A DNA stretch of 64,000 bases from Paramecium octaurelia (taxonomy: Eukaryota > Ciliophora > Oligohymenophorea > Peniculida > Parameciidae). Every line of letters starts with the position of its first letter. Positions within the stretch are counted from its first letter, which is position 1. Below the pieces are notes generated by a model. That model made no database searches. It was not told where the DNA came from and was given only the letters and a program-made list of their open reading frames with translations. A program made the position numbers and the translations under genes. The stretch covers positions 620,001 through 684,000 of the forward strand of contig CAJJDP010000016.1 in NCBI GenBank assembly GCA_905182995.1, in the 5' to 3' direction. Below, in pieces: positions 36,381 to 49,839 of the stretch.

Positions 36381-38362
36381 ATGGATTAATAAATGAGTTC
36401 TCCATATAACATTGATTAACATAGGGAAGAGAAGAAGGAGATCTTATTTGAAAATTTAGATGTGCAAAGCTTTGAATGGAGACCATATAAATGTTTTATA
36501 ATACTATATTTATTCAATGCCACAATTGCATTGCCGGTTTTTACTTTTAAATTGTTTTATTTATATGTTGGATAAATTGTCAAAAGCATCAGGTTCTTTA
36601 GAATAATTTAAGTATTTATTGAATACAATTTGTTTTAGTGTTTGAAAGCCTTAGTCTTCTTTGTTTGTGATCTTGCTATGATGTTATCAATTTTAATGAT
36701 GTATCTTCTTGTTGGATTACGATATAAATAAACAATAAATTATGAAGATTGGGCAATTTCTTGCTTAATATTTCTACAATCTCAAATTTTAATGTCCTCT
36801 TATGTTTTAACAATTTCAATTGACAGGAAAGAAATGGACTTTGATTTTCTAATTTCTGAGGCAAACATGAGTAAGTTAGGTCTTGGAAGACTGTATTAAA
36901 AATTATTGCATTAAAATCTGCCACCAGAAAAAAAAGAAGAATTGAAACAAGAAAATTTATATAAATAGATTAGAGAAGCTATGGAAACAGAAAATATTGA
37001 TAGCACTCTCTATTATATCGCCCTTGAATCTGATCCTGGCATTTGTACAATAGATGATATTATATCGTTGAATGATCACTCGATAACACAATTAATTTGT
37101 AGAGCGAGTAAAATATTATCGACGTAACATGATATTCCTTTTGAGAAGAAATAATTTGAATAACCAATTAATAAATTGAAAATCTTAAAAGAATTAAGAG
37201 TCCTAGGTTTCAGAGGCTACAGACATGCAATAGATAATTTCCTTTGGCCACATTACGATTACATCAAAGTTAAATAAGATAAAGATCCAGCATCTATTCT
37301 CTTAATCTACTTAATAGTATTAATGGCGAAGGGAAGCTTTCCCCTTTATCTGTTGTTATCAGCAGAAAATGCTTTAGATATTGAATTCGTTTATTTTGTA
37401 TGTTTCTTAGGAATGTATTTAAATATGATCATTTTGCTGATTGATTTAATTAAATGTAATGATATTAAAGGAAAAAGATATATACTTAATGTATTACAGA
37501 CTATGATTATTCCAAACAAAGCTCTAGACTAAATGGAAGATGAAAATGATAGTGGAAAAGATGAAATTCCAGATGACTTGCCTTACAATTCAGATTTTAA
37601 ATTAGATTTTAGCTGTAATTTGAGTTTAGAGTCTTGGGATAATATGAGAAGATTGACTCTATTAATAGATAATGATTGGATGGACTATAATGAAGCATAA
37701 ATAGCATTTGTTTTCCTTTACTTTATATACTTGTACATGAATTTGTCGTCTGTATTTCTTGACTTTGATTTGATTCCAATATTGCATTAATTCTTTTAAG
37801 ATCCAATTTTACAATGGAATATGATTGTAGACTTTACTTGCCTAGCAATATTATTCTTAAATAGAGTATATTAAGGAACTTTTTATAATTAGACCTTTGA
37901 AAATATTATTGAATCAATAAAAAAACTCGAAACTGTTTATGATGATAAAAAAGCATTATTTGATTTCTACTTTAGTAGCAATTTGATGGAAAATATCTAA
38001 AATGAAACATACAGAAAAATAACATAAAAAATTTATTGCTCCTCCTGTGATAAGGTAATTTACGCGCTAGCTTCTAAAGGTATTTAAGAAACTCCCCTTT
38101 AAGTAAAATATAACATCATAAATAGGAATTTCTGATGCTTGCAAAATCATAAGCAAAGTAAAGAGTGTTTTAATTGTGTGCTACAATGAAGAAAGTGAAA
38201 GATTAAATCGAATTTGATAATGAAAATTACAGTCATAAGATGCTCGGAATCTATAGATCAAATATTTGGACTGTTATCTCAACCTTTGGATTTTTAGGAT
38301 ACATTTTTTTTCGCGGAAAAATTAAAGGATATCTTAATAAGCATAAAGCTAAGCAACTCTGA
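36381..38362 (+). CDS. Polytopic membrane protein, about 652 aa
   Basis: The frame opens at either of two in-phase ATGs (36381 or 36393) and is open to about 38100. A 23-nt intron there joins a final exon ending HKAKQL-TGA, giving 653 codons. I count seven or eight hydrophobic segments, for example CFIILYLFNATIALPVFTF, LVFFVCDLAMMLSILMMYLL, IEFVYFVCFLGMYLNMIILL and the C-terminal TVISTFGFLGYIFF. Soluble acidic loops lie between them, and a YCSSCDK motif sits near the C-terminus. No transporter signature is recognised; a ciliate-specific membrane protein is the safest description. Confidence 0.75.
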
Positions 38363-38759
38363 TTTTAAGTGTAATTATTTATATCAATGGTATTTGATTG
38401 ATATTAATAATGATAAGGAGAAAAGTTATTAATTTTTTTAACCTAAAATAATTTAACAAATGTTAAAATTAAATGGTTAACTATTTTGTTTTTAATTTGA
38501 TCTTTCTAATTTATTCTTTTTTTATTTCATACTATTATTAAGTTTAGATGAGTATAATAATATATTAATGATCTTTTAATTTATATTATTTAATATAAGA
38601 TATTGTAAAAACAGCAAGTTGATTTGAGGTTCTTTTATCCTGAATTACTTATTTTCTTATTAATAAACTTTGAAACTTTAATCATCTATATTAAGTTATA
38701 ATTCAATATTTTTAGCAGATTATTTTTAATTATGATAAATTTTTGATAAAATTGATGAA
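38363..38759. other. Intergenic spacer between convergent genes
   Basis: This 397-bp AT-rich sequence shows nothing recognisable. Confidence 0.45.
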
Positions 38760-39489
38760 TCAATATTAATTTTTTAAGAAAGTTTATACTGCCTCGTTGC
38801 TTTTCAGATAATCCTAATGAAGTAAGTCACTGGGTTCACTGCTTTCCAAATTGATCATCTTTATTTTTTCTATAGTTTGATTTAGTTCTTTAATTGATTG
38901 TTTCGCCATTTGTAACTCTATATAAAGTGTTTGTTTTTCTTTATTCAAAATCTGGTACTTCTTATGTTCGTCTTAGACATAAAGTTTCTAATTTTCAAGT
39001 TCCTTTAGTTTAAAAATGATATCTTACTTATATCATTGATATGATGATTTCATTTTTCCCTTCATTTTAAAAGGAGGAGTCTTTCAAATCATCAATTTAG
39101 GTTAAAAGTGATTTAATTTTGGTCGATTAAGTTTCAACAATACTCGTTAATCTTTCGTTGTCGTCGATTAAGGTTTTGATCTAGTCAATGGGCAATTTTT
39201 TAAAAGTTTCTATTTATGATTCTAACTATTTATTTTTTTATTCTAGAGTCTAGATAATGCCTTTGTAATCGATCTATTCAAGTTGTTTAATTTGTATTTA
39301 TAATGATTCATTTTCTTTTTTTAATGAACCAACCAATCTAGTCAAACGGGCTATTTCTCTATCAGTTGTCAAAGATTAACTACTTCCTTGATTTGTTGGA
39401 GTTTCTTGACTTAATTGTCTGAACATAGAAAAAGGATTGGGGGATTTGTTAGAATCACTCAATACTCTAATCAGTTATGATTTTTGCAT
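38760..39489 (-). CDS. Coiled-coil protein, 234 aa
   Basis: The frame starts MQKSQLIRVLSDSNKSPNPF. After a polar N-terminus with Ser/Thr it becomes a continuous coiled coil (REIARLTRLVGSLKKENES, IQTLEQKNKQLESQIETF). A 25-nt intron near 39000 joins it to ELENQKLYVQDEHKKYQ and a final helix ending AVQTFLKNQY. Length is exactly 235 codons with stop. The NDK gene lies upstream on the same strand, its stop only 37 bp from this start codon. Confidence 0.8.
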
Positions 39490-39526
39490 TTTTGATAATA
39501 TTAAAAATGATAGTGTTTTAAAGTAA

Positions 39527-40010
39527 TCATTCACACACCCAATTTAAATCTGAAGGTTTCCAATCCACGATTTCCTTCTAATTAAACCATAAATTAATCT
39601 CTTTTTAAGCTGACTCACAAGAATCGCTACCATGAATTAAATTTCTTTATAGTTCAAGTGCGTAATCAGCTCTAATTGTGCCTGGTTTCTATTCAATAGG
39701 GTTTCTGCCTTCTCCAAGCATAGAACGAATTTATCTAACAACTAATTAATTTAAATTATTGAATACCATCTTTGCCTTGCCATATCATAGCAATAACCGG
39801 TCCTGATAGCATATAACAGATCAAGCACGGAAAGAAAGGCTTGAACATGAGCTCCTCATAATGCTTCTGTAGTAATTCTTAATTTGGTATTAACATTTTC
39901 ATGGCCACCATTGAAAATCCCTTATCCTCAAATCTCTAGATTATTCTCCCTATGATTCTTCTCTAAACTCCATCAGGTTTTATTAGAACAAAGGTTTACT
40001 CCTTTTCCAT
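39527..40010 (-). CDS. NDK: Nucleoside diphosphate kinase, 152 aa
   Basis: One 25-nt intron (39742-39766) gives 152 aa, the normal length. The start MEKEQTFVLIKPDGVQRRII is the family signature. HYEELMFKPFFPCLICYMLS and GPVIAMIWQGKDVV follow, then RSMLGEGRNPIEQKPGTIRA. The active-site His lies in NLIHGSDSCESAQKEINLWF. The enzyme passes the terminal phosphate between nucleoside triphosphates through this phospho-histidine, keeping NTP pools balanced. The kinase should be active because all active-site residues I can recognise are present. Confidence 0.97.
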
Positions 40011-40240
40011 TAAATAGTTAATTAAAAATTTAAATAATAACTCTTAATTTCTTAATCTTTATTTGCAAATAGGTAATCTTGAAATCAAATTTGTGATAGA
40101 AGTTTTCAATATCAATTAAAAATAATGTAATTAGATTTGCAAAATTAGTCTTTACCATCATCCTGATCCTGGAATCAAAAATATATTTCAGAACAAATTG
40201 AAAACTAGAAATTTGATTTATAACTCAAACTAATATAATT

Positions 40241-43062
40241 CAAGGTCTTCTATGTTGATCAATCTTTTCACCCCATCTCTTTTCTAATTTATCTAAATTC
40301 TAAACAGTTTCGTCATATTTTCTTTTAATGTTTAAGTATTCATTATTTTTGTCATTCAGTTCTCTTTGTTTTCGAGTATTTTCATTTTACAATGCATTGA
40401 CTTTCTACTAAAGATTCAGATTGTCTCTTTAAAGATTTTCAAGTGAAATTTATAAGTCTTGTTATCTCAATACAGATTCTAAATATAATTAACTTATTAC
40501 TTCTACTGTCCTCTTATTGTTACTTTTTGTTTTATTAATCTTTTCTCATTTCTTCTAAACTCAAATGTAGTTATTCTGCTTCTTCTTTTCTTTTCTTTAA
40601 CATTTCATTTAATTGCTATTACTCTTATTTTGATTAATTTAATTCATTCCTCAAATTAGTTATAATAGCTTGATTTTGATTTTATAAAATTCCATTTCTT
40701 AATAGTTCTTCTTAAGTATTGAAATTTTGACTTCTGATTTTTTCTATTTCTAACTTCAGAGCATCTATTTATTCATTTTTACTTTGAATATCAATTTAAA
40801 GTTATTACTCTCTTTAATCAAAGTCTTAAGATGATAAAGCATTTCTTTTATCTAGCATTTTTAATTATTATTCCATTGTTAATTTAAAATCAATAACTTC
40901 TTACTCCTTTATTTACAACAATTCATCGTTTTAAAGTTTTGAATTCTTTAACCTTCTCTCTAAATCTTTAATGCTTTCTTAACAAACTTTCTTTTGTACT
41001 TCATATTAATCTTTCATGTCACCCATTTCTTCAATTAATTCATTTAACTATCTCTCTTTCTCTTGAGTTCTTCTCCCTTGTAATTAAATCATTTCATTCA
41101 ATTCTGTAACTTGATACTTCATCTCCTATTGAGTTGATTAATAAATTTTATTCAACCTACCACATTCTACCCTTAAAGCATTTTCAGTTTATTTCAAACC
41201 TTCTATTTATTGAAGTAATTATTACTATACTGAGTTCTACTATAATAATTATTAGTTCATTTAATCGTGTTTTTATTATAAGATTTAATGTTTATCTATA
41301 GCTTTTTTGAATTCTTATTTCTAAAATTATATCTCTTAGTTTTATGACTCAAGTTTCTTTTCATTCATTTTCAACTCCTCCTATACTTTATTCTTTCTTA
41401 TATCCATTGATTTAAATTCATCAAGCAGCTTTTGATAATCTTATTTTGATGCTTGCAATTTATCCTCTAACCCTTTTAATTGTTGTATATAAATATTTAT
41501 CTATCCTTTCGATTCTCTTTCAATCTCATTTCTTGATTTTTATAGATTGACCACTTCTTTTTCTTTAATACTCAAAGCATTCTTTAGCTATTCATTTAGG
41601 ATTTCCAGGTTATTGCAAATTTAAACAGATTAATCCTCTGAAATTGCTTTTTCCTTCAAAATTTACTTAATTTTTTCATCTAGTCTTTAAATCATTTCAT
41701 TTTTATTGTCAATTACCTTAGAATCAACTTAATTATGAGCCATTTCGGCTTTTAGATTATCATTTTCTATTTGCAACTATAATACTTTGAGTTCAAACTA
41801 TTCTGATTATTTGGAAGTACTTGAATGAATTGATTTCAACATAAAGGGAGATTTTGGTATATCTTTTTAATTTACTTTTTCAGATAACAACTACTTATAC
41901 TTACTCTCTAAAACATCAAGTTCCTTTTATAATTAAATATTCTGTTATTTATAATCTTAAATTTCATTATTATTTATTTTATTTTGATGAGTTTATACAT
42001 CTGCCTATAGTAGTTTCATCTTTAGTTCTTCATTTTCTTTTTAATTTATTTATAAACATTCGAAAACTCTATTGAATTCCTTGTTTGTTTAATTTGCCTT
42101 GTCTTCGGCTTATTCTCTCTTCCTTTATTCTTCAATAACCTTTTGTTCTTGCTCTATTAAATTTTTGTTTAGCTATAAAAATCACAATATTTAATTACTT
42201 TCTGGTTTTCTTAGACTAAAGCGGTCATTTTAGATTATAACTATTCTAGAATTGCTTTTAATTTATTATAATCTTCAGCCATATTTAATGTTTTTGTATC
42301 ATTCTCATTAGGTTCATCATTGGATAGTTCTTCAACTTTTCTAAAATTAGCTAATATTTCAATCATTTTATCATTGATATTATCAGGTAGTCTTCCATCA
42401 GTGGCAATTCTTTAACAACATGACATCAAATCTCGCAATTATCCAGAAATTTTAGATATTTCTGATGATATTTTTGGTTTCTATTATAAGAATCCATTGT
42501 TTTGGGATTATAGCTTACTATTTCCTACGGTAATGTGATAATCTGTAATTGAAATTTTGGTTGAAAACCCCTAATTTTCTTTGCCTTCCTAAATAGTTCC
42601 ATCCTTTCTTAGAGTGTTGCTTCTTCTATCCGATGTGCCATGTTTATTGCTATCACTTTAAAAGTTTCCAGCATAAGTTTTCTAGTATTCATACTTGTAT
42701 GTTTCATAGTGAGGTTTCAGTTCATTTTATGATTTCACTAATTCTTGGGGGCTGTATGGCTTTAGAACATCGCAATTTTAGTTTAAGGTCGTAGTATTTA
42801 ATTTATATTAATAAGAATTCTCTAATTTTTATGGAGGAGACCGTTAAATTGCAGCATTATTTTAGTTTACATATTTACCATCAAAGAGGGGAGATTACAT
42901 ATATGGGGAAGGACCATATGTTAATATTTTAGCTTGTGATGATGTTTTAGGACAATAGATTTGTTTATCTGGAGATTGCATTGAAAAGTTTGCTACATCC
43001 TTTTGAAGAGAGGACTATCTATTAACTAAGGAGACTTGAGTGGGCTTTTGTACACTTTTCAT
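40241..43062 (-). CDS. Large coiled-coil protein, roughly 900 aa
   Basis: The start at 43062 reads MKSVQKPTQVSLVNRQSSLQ. The first 230 residues are disordered and rich in Ser, Pro, Tyr and Gln (SPYMQSPLFDGKYVNQ, PYSPQELVKSQNELKPHYET). From about 42300 down to 40300 nearly every frame segment is Glu/Lys/Leu/Gln-rich coil. The end is KLEKRWGEKIDQHRRP-TGA. Several small introns are needed in the coil but I did not place them all. A rod-like structural protein of the cortex, basal body or axoneme would fit; this is inference. It is divergent from the ARID gene with 180 bp between starts. Confidence 0.75.
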
Positions 43063-43242
43063 ATTATGTTGTTTATTTATTTCGGTTAAAAATTAATATG
43101 TATTTAATTAGTATTATTATTAACATTTCTTTGTAATGATGATTTGTAGAAATGAGTTGTTCAAACAGATTTATGAGGTTGAGATGGATTTGCAATAAAT
43201 ATTTATTTAATATATTTATTTTTATATTTAATATAATAATAA

Positions 43243-45061
43243 ATGGACGAGAGGGAAGAAGAGAAAGTGTTCATATCATAATTGCAAAAATTTTGGGAAT
43301 AAAGAGGTGTAACTATTAAAATACCACAAATTGGCGGTAGAGAATTGGAGGTTTTCAAGCTCTATAAAGCAGTCACCAAACGAGGAGGTTTAAAGGTTGT
43401 ATCAGCCAATAAATTATGGAAAGTAAAATTTTAATTTTAATCTGAAAAGGAAATCGTAGATCAATTCTCGTTTCCAGCCACTTGTACTTCAGCCTCATTC
43501 ACATTGAGGAATCATTATCAAAAATTGTTATTGGCATATGAATAAAAATATTTTTTTGGAAAAGAGGATGGCTACATCTATGATGAAGAAATGAGTTCCA
43601 ATAGAAAGAAGACTAAAATAGGCTTTGAAGAAGAAAATCAATAGGCAAGTTATGCGTAATAATAATATATATATAACAGTGTAGAAGCAGAGGACAGACA
43701 ACATCAAATGGAATTCAGTGGATAACCTCTTAGTACTCTTTTGAATCAAAATTATTTAAAGGTGGAAAAAGCAGAAACCATATTTTTTATCAAGAAATCT
43801 AAAATATAAGCATAAGCAAGTGAAGTTAAAAGAATTATGCTTGCTTTTGAAAGTAGAATTGATGATGAACTCACATTCGCTATCAATAATTTATTGATGT
43901 ATTCTTGCAATTACTCAGTATAACAATAAATTTTAATAATTTTAGTAAAGCTTTCTCATTGACTAGTATCCACAATTACTTGATACTATTACTTCGTACA
44001 TTGAAGATACTATTAAATAAATTAGTTACCTCAATAAATCTTACTCTTTTAAAACTTGCCTATAGACAGTAGGATAACAATAATTGGAAAGTTTAGGCTA
44101 ATAATCGCGAAAATCTATGCAAGTTCAAACTGAATTAATCAAAAATCAAAATGTTTTAGAGAATTATAACTCTCATATATCAATCATCATGAATGATCAA
44201 ACAACTGAAATGGCTAAGCCAAGTGAACTGATCTATTAGAAAAAATACATAGATTTGATCTAAGGGAATTATGAGAAAAAAGCAGAGTGTAAACATTTGG
44301 AAAAATTGAGAACTTTGTTTGTAGCTTTGAGAAATTTAGCTATGATTAGATCTAATGAAGCTTGCTTTATGAAATAAGACAAGTTACTTTCCTTTTTTTA
44401 TTAAATTCTTTTGTCTGGAGCAGATTAAGAATTATCTAAATCAGCATTAGAAATATTCTCAGTCTTATCCAAACACATACATCTAAAGTAATCTGTCTAC
44501 ATGGATACCTTTATGTAGAAACTAATCGAAATACTTAATGGTGAATCATATGAGGATATAGGTTTAGTCACAGAAACTCTGAGAAATATGATATCTATCT
44601 CAGATAACGAATCCATCATTGAAGGAGCCATTGGAGAATATATTGACTAATTAGCAAGATTATTAATCTATTAGAATTAAGAATTGAGAGAAATTGTTTT
44701 GGAGTTCTTCTGCTACTTAAGTGATTTAAAAATGGCAACAAGGTTATCTATAGCCAAACATCCTAAAATATTATAAAGACTTGTTGCCATTTTGAGCATT
44801 GGGTAAATTAAGAACAACTCTCTTAAATAATAAGATCAAAGATCAAATCAAGATAAAATCAATGAAAAGCATGTCAAATTAGCTGCCATCACTCTCAATA
44901 ATATATCATAAGCTCCAGCGGCAAAATAATATTTGCTTATTTTTGAAAAGTAATTCTCATAATATATCTTAATTAGGGAATTATTTTTGGTGGCTGCATC
45001 TGATGAAACAGTCACTCCTCTGCTTTCATAAATTCTTTTTGAGTTATCATTGGTAGAATGA
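43243..45061 (+). CDS. ARID-domain chromatin protein resembling ARID2/RSC9, 596 aa
   Basis: A single 28-nt intron (43918-43945) gives exactly 596 aa. Residues 1-95 form an ARID, the AT-rich DNA-binding domain: FISQLQKFWEQRGVTIKIPQ, then LEVFKLYKAVTKRGGLKVVS, then FTLRNHYQKLLLAYEQKYF. The rest is a long helical repeat region (EIVLEFFCYLSDLKMATRLS, RELFLVAASDETVTPLLSQI) with armadillo-like spacing. An N-terminal ARID followed by an armadillo-like region is the architecture of ARID2/BAF200 and RSC9, subunits of SWI/SNF (PBAF/RSC) chromatin remodellers. I see no zinc finger. The complex membership is inferred from the domain order. Confidence 0.85.
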
Positions 45062-46101
45062 ATATTTTAATATATTTTAAACAAAAGCTAATAGATTTAT
45101 AATATTAGAATGAGATTGATAAGTATAACTAACTACTCCCTTTATTGATTATTTTTAAAAATATTATTAAGATTCCCAAATTAATATTTGAGAAATCATT
45201 TAAACAAAATTTAAAAGATATAATGTAATGAAAAATACAAAAATTAATAATTAAAATATATTTGTTTGTTTTACATACCAATTAAATTTGACATAAGTTG
45301 TATATCTCTTGATTTTTCAAATTTTGAGTATTTCCTATTCTTCCCCATAGCATTGATAAAATAAATGAGGATTTCAAAGTAATGTAAATTCTTTAGGTGA
45401 TAATATTTTAATTAACATAAATAAAAAGTGTTATTCAAAAAAAAAAAATCAAAAATATTGTATATTTTATTACTTGCTTATATTTTAAAAATTCAAACTA
45501 AAAAATGAACACTCGTTAATTAACTTATTTTAAATTGCATCTTATCGCATTGTTGATTTTAATTTTTTAATTAGAAAAGCTAAGAAATCTTCATTATTCA
45601 TATTGTTTTTTGGTCATGGATTTTAACTATTTATTCTAATAATAGATAAGTCATTAACTTGTCCATTATCATTTCTGCTTTTTTCTGGATTTTCCTCCCT
45701 TTTTGAGGTTTATTAATCATATCAACAAAAAAAAGATAATATAATTGAGATATCAGAATAGTAGTATCATATTGATATTTTTGATAATTAGATAGGCATC
45801 AAATTTCAAATAAAAGACAGGAGATACATTAAGACTCAAAATTAGTACTTTTTATTGTTGATGTATAAGAGACAAGCAAGGTAATCAAGAAATTGATTTG
45901 GAAAATCCACATTAACAATTAACAATTTTAGCATTTCCTTTTCAAGATAAAATATCATAAACAAATACTAAACAGTGTGTTTTTAAATGTATTGATTATA
46001 ATAAATTTCACTTTTATGAAGATTTTAAATAGGTTTCCAAAATACAACATTCTTGAGATTTAAATAATGGACGCAAATCACCTCCTTTATAATCTATAAA
46101 T
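45062..46101. other. Gene-free 1.0-kb interval between convergent genes
   Basis: The sequence is strongly AT-rich with an A12 run near 45440. I find no coding frame, tRNA or repeat. Since both flanking genes end here no promoter is required, so its length is unexplained. Confidence 0.45.
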
Positions 46102-49100
46102 TCACCTTTTAGGATTATGGTTCCTTGTGTTTTTAATTTTTGAATTTAAGAAATTGTTATAATTGGAACATTTAGGGCGGCTAAAGAATAGTGGAAAAAG
46201 GATACCAATTTCTGGAATGACATTATGAGTAAATTTCAAAGGTTTAAATAATGCTAGAATATCTGTTTCTCGAATATGTAAATCAGATGCTTTATAAATA
46301 TATAAAAAATTTATATTTCCTATATAAACATCCAATGAATATAAAAGGATGTAGTCATCTCTACTACTTCTAAATGTTAATTTAGTACCATCAGGAGAGT
46401 AATTGACTGAATAAACATTACCTTTAAAACCATCAAATTTTGCTTTTTCTAATCCTGTCTTAACATTCCATAAATGTATAGAGTTACCTGATCCAGATGC
46501 TAATGTAGTACCATCAGGAGAGAAACATACTTACAGAATTCCTTTTGAATGACCATCTAATTTGGCTTTAAGTTATCCTGTCTTAACTTCCCATAAACAA
46601 ATAGAGTTATTCGAACACTCTGATGCTAATATAGTGCTATCAGGAGAGAAACAAAATAAATTAACACAATTTTCATTATTTTCTAATTTTAACTTTTATT
46701 AACCTATCTTAATATCCCATAAACTGATAGAGTTATCATAACCAATAGATGCTAATGTAGTACCATCAGGAGATAAGCATATTTATAGAATTCCCTTTGA
46801 CTAGCCTTCCTTTTAAACTGTCTTAACATCCCATAAATGGATAGACTTATCATCACCACTAGAAGCTAATTTAGTACCATCAGGAGAGAAGCATATTTAT
46901 AGAATTCTCTCTGAATGACCATTTAATTTGCATTTTTATTATGTTGTCTTAACATCCCATAAATAGATAGAGTTATCATCAACACTAGATGCTAATGTAT
47001 TACCATCAGGAGAGAAGCACAATTATAAAATTCTCGTTGAATAACAATGTAATTTTGCTTTTTATTATACTATCTTAACATCCCATAAATGGATAAAGTA
47101 ATCATAACCACTAGATGCTAATGTAGTACCATCAGGAGAAAAGCATATTTACAGACATCCCTTATAAATACCATCTAATTTGGCTTTTTATTATTCTGTT
47201 TTAACATCCCATAAATGGATAGACCCATCATAACTAACAGATGCTAATATAGTACCATCTGGAGAGAAACATACATATGGAATTCCCGTTTTATGACCAT
47301 CTAATTTTGCTTTTTATTATCCTGTCTTAACATCCCATAAGCGTATAGATGGATCATAACTACTAGATGCTAATATGAGACCATCTGGGGAGAAGCAGAT
47401 TGAATGAATCGAACTCGTATGACCATCTAATTTGGCTTTTTATTATCCTGCCTTAACATCCCATAAACAGATAAACTTACCATTATAAGACGCTAATGTA
47501 TTACCATCAGGAGAGAAACAAACTGATTTAACCTAATTTGAATGACCTTCTAATTTGCTAATTTATTATCCTGTCTAAACACTCCATAAACGAATAGAAT
47601 TATCAGAACTACCAGATGCTAATGTATTACAATCAGGAGAGAAACAGACTGAATTAATCTAGCTCGTATGACCATCCAATTTGGCTTTTTATTATCCTGT
47701 CTCAACATCCCATAAACTGATAGATCTATCATGAATTCCAGATGCTAATGTAGTGCCATCAGAAGAGAAACAGACTGTATAAACACCACCAGAATGACCA
47801 TCTAGTTTAGTTTGTTATTATACTGACTTAACATCCCATAAATGGATAGAGTCATCATAACCAATAGATGCTAATGTATTACCATCAGGAGAAAAGCATA
47901 TTTACAGAAATCCCTTTTAAATACCATCTAATTTGGCTTTTTATTCTTCTGTCTTAATATCCCATAAACAGATAGATTTATCATAACTAACAGATGCTAA
48001 TATGAGACCATCAGGAGAGAAACATACTTATGAAATTCCCGCTTTATGACCATCTAATTTGGCTTTAAATTATCCTGTCTTAGCATCCCATATATGGATA
48101 GACTAATCATAACCACCAGATGCTAATGTAGTACAATCAGGAGAGAAACAGACTGAATTAATCTAGCTCGAATGACCATATAATTTGGCTGTTTATTATC
48201 TTGTCTCAACATCCCATAAATGGATAGACTTATCATCACTACAAGATGCTAATGTAGTACCATCCAGAGAGAAACAGAATATATCACTCGTATAACGATC
48301 TAATTTAACTATCTATTCTTTTTTTGTAACATCCCATAAAACTAATTCGTTATTTGAACTATTTAATGCTAATAAAGTATCATCAGATGAGATACAGATT
48401 GATCTAACCCTTCTACATATATCATTTAAATTGTCGATTTATTTTCCTGTCTTAACATTCCACAAAAGGATAGTACTATCAAAACTAACAGATGCTAACA
48501 TAGTGCCATTTTGAGAGAAACATACTGAAGCAATACTCTCTCTATGGCCAATTAAATGACATATTTTTTTTCCTGTTTTGAGATTCCATATATATGCTTA
48601 TTTTTTGCAACTAGAAACTAATGTAGTACCATTAGGCGATAGGCAAATTGATTATATATCCTTCATTTTTATTTTAAACTTTATTTTTCTGGTTTTAACA
48701 TCCCACAAATGCATTGTATTATCAACACTACGGGAGGCTAATGATTTACCATCTAAAGAAAAAAAAACTTATACCACCCTACCACTTTGACCATTTAACG
48801 AAATTCCCTCATTTATACCTAAACTCCTCCACTTACAATTTAATAATTTGGCTTAATTCAAATTTATACCACTAATATTGACATTGAGAAATTCAGATCC
48901 ACTTAGGTCACATCTTATCATATTTGCTCCTATTAAGGAAATATTTCTAATTCTAATATTCTCAAAACATTATTCCTTCAAATTAACTTTTCATTAAAAC
49001 TAATAAATGAAGAGAATTAGATCCACATTAAATATATCTCTCATCTAATGCAGTGAGTCGAACTAAAAATTTTAGAAATTCTATAATTTTCTAGTCACTT

Positions 49101-49436
49101 GATATTTTTATGATCAAATCTTTCTTAATTTTTTTCTTCATCTATCGGGTAATTTTGCTTATTAAATTAATGAACCATAATTTTTTTGAGCACATCAATT
49201 ATTCTCCTAATATCCTTCTTTTCAACAATGAATTCTTTATCAGTCAGAGATAAATTTTCTAACTTTAATTTTTCTATAGTTACAAAACATTGGTCTGATT
49301 AAAGAAATTCGAGACAGTCTTAAATTTTCTTTCTTTTTAATATTTTAGTTATGATAGGGAAGAATACTTCATCAACATCTTTAACTAAAGCCAAAATCCC
49401 ATACAAATCTTCCTCTTACTCTATTTCACAACTCAT
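46102..49436 (-). CDS. WD40 protein with about 20 repeats behind a pentapeptide-like segment (two apparent frameshifts)
   Basis: The start at 49436 reads MSCEIEQEEDLYGILALVKD. A helical N-terminal region is followed by a segment like FIQCGSNSLHLL, then pentapeptide-like repeats (GANMIRCDLSGSEFLNVNIS). About 20 WD repeats follow, each around 42 aa (126 nt), with the core CFSPDGTTLASGS...IHLWDVKTG, from about 48780 down to 46380. Twenty repeats could form nearly three propellers. The C-terminal 80 residues are non-WD and end NTRNHNPKR. Two single-base frame changes at A runs near 49100 and 48991 are needed to link the N-terminus to the repeats. They could be real mutations, sequencing errors or unusual splicing. 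It resembles a large Paramecium family of WD proteins; function unknown. Confidence 0.78.
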
Positions 49437-49839
49437 ATTCTTTTTTTGAAATATTATTGAATTTCTATTACTTTATTTTTAGATTTATACGTAACTTAAA
49501 AGTAACTTTTACATTTCAATTAAGAAAAAGCAAATTAGATAAAGATTTGTGTTAACTTAAATTCTAATAGTGACACTCGCATAATCTTTTGCATAGCTTG
49601 ATTCGTAATGATTATAGGATAAATATACAAAACAAATTATTAGCAGCACTATCAAAGAATTACATGGATGTTATGGAAATTGAATCCTTTCTGGACCTTT
49701 TAATAAAAATTAAAGTAGTATATTAATTATGTTTTTTTTGATGAAAGTATAATATTTTTATTAAATTTCTATAAATTACTAAATATTTAATATTTTAATA
49801 AAATATAAAGCGGTGACTTTACTTCTAATTTCTTTACTT
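49437..49839. other. Intergenic spacer
   Basis: AT-rich sequence lies between the WD gene start and the kinase remnant. Remnant tail sequence of the pseudogene may extend into it, but I see no motif. Confidence 0.35.
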
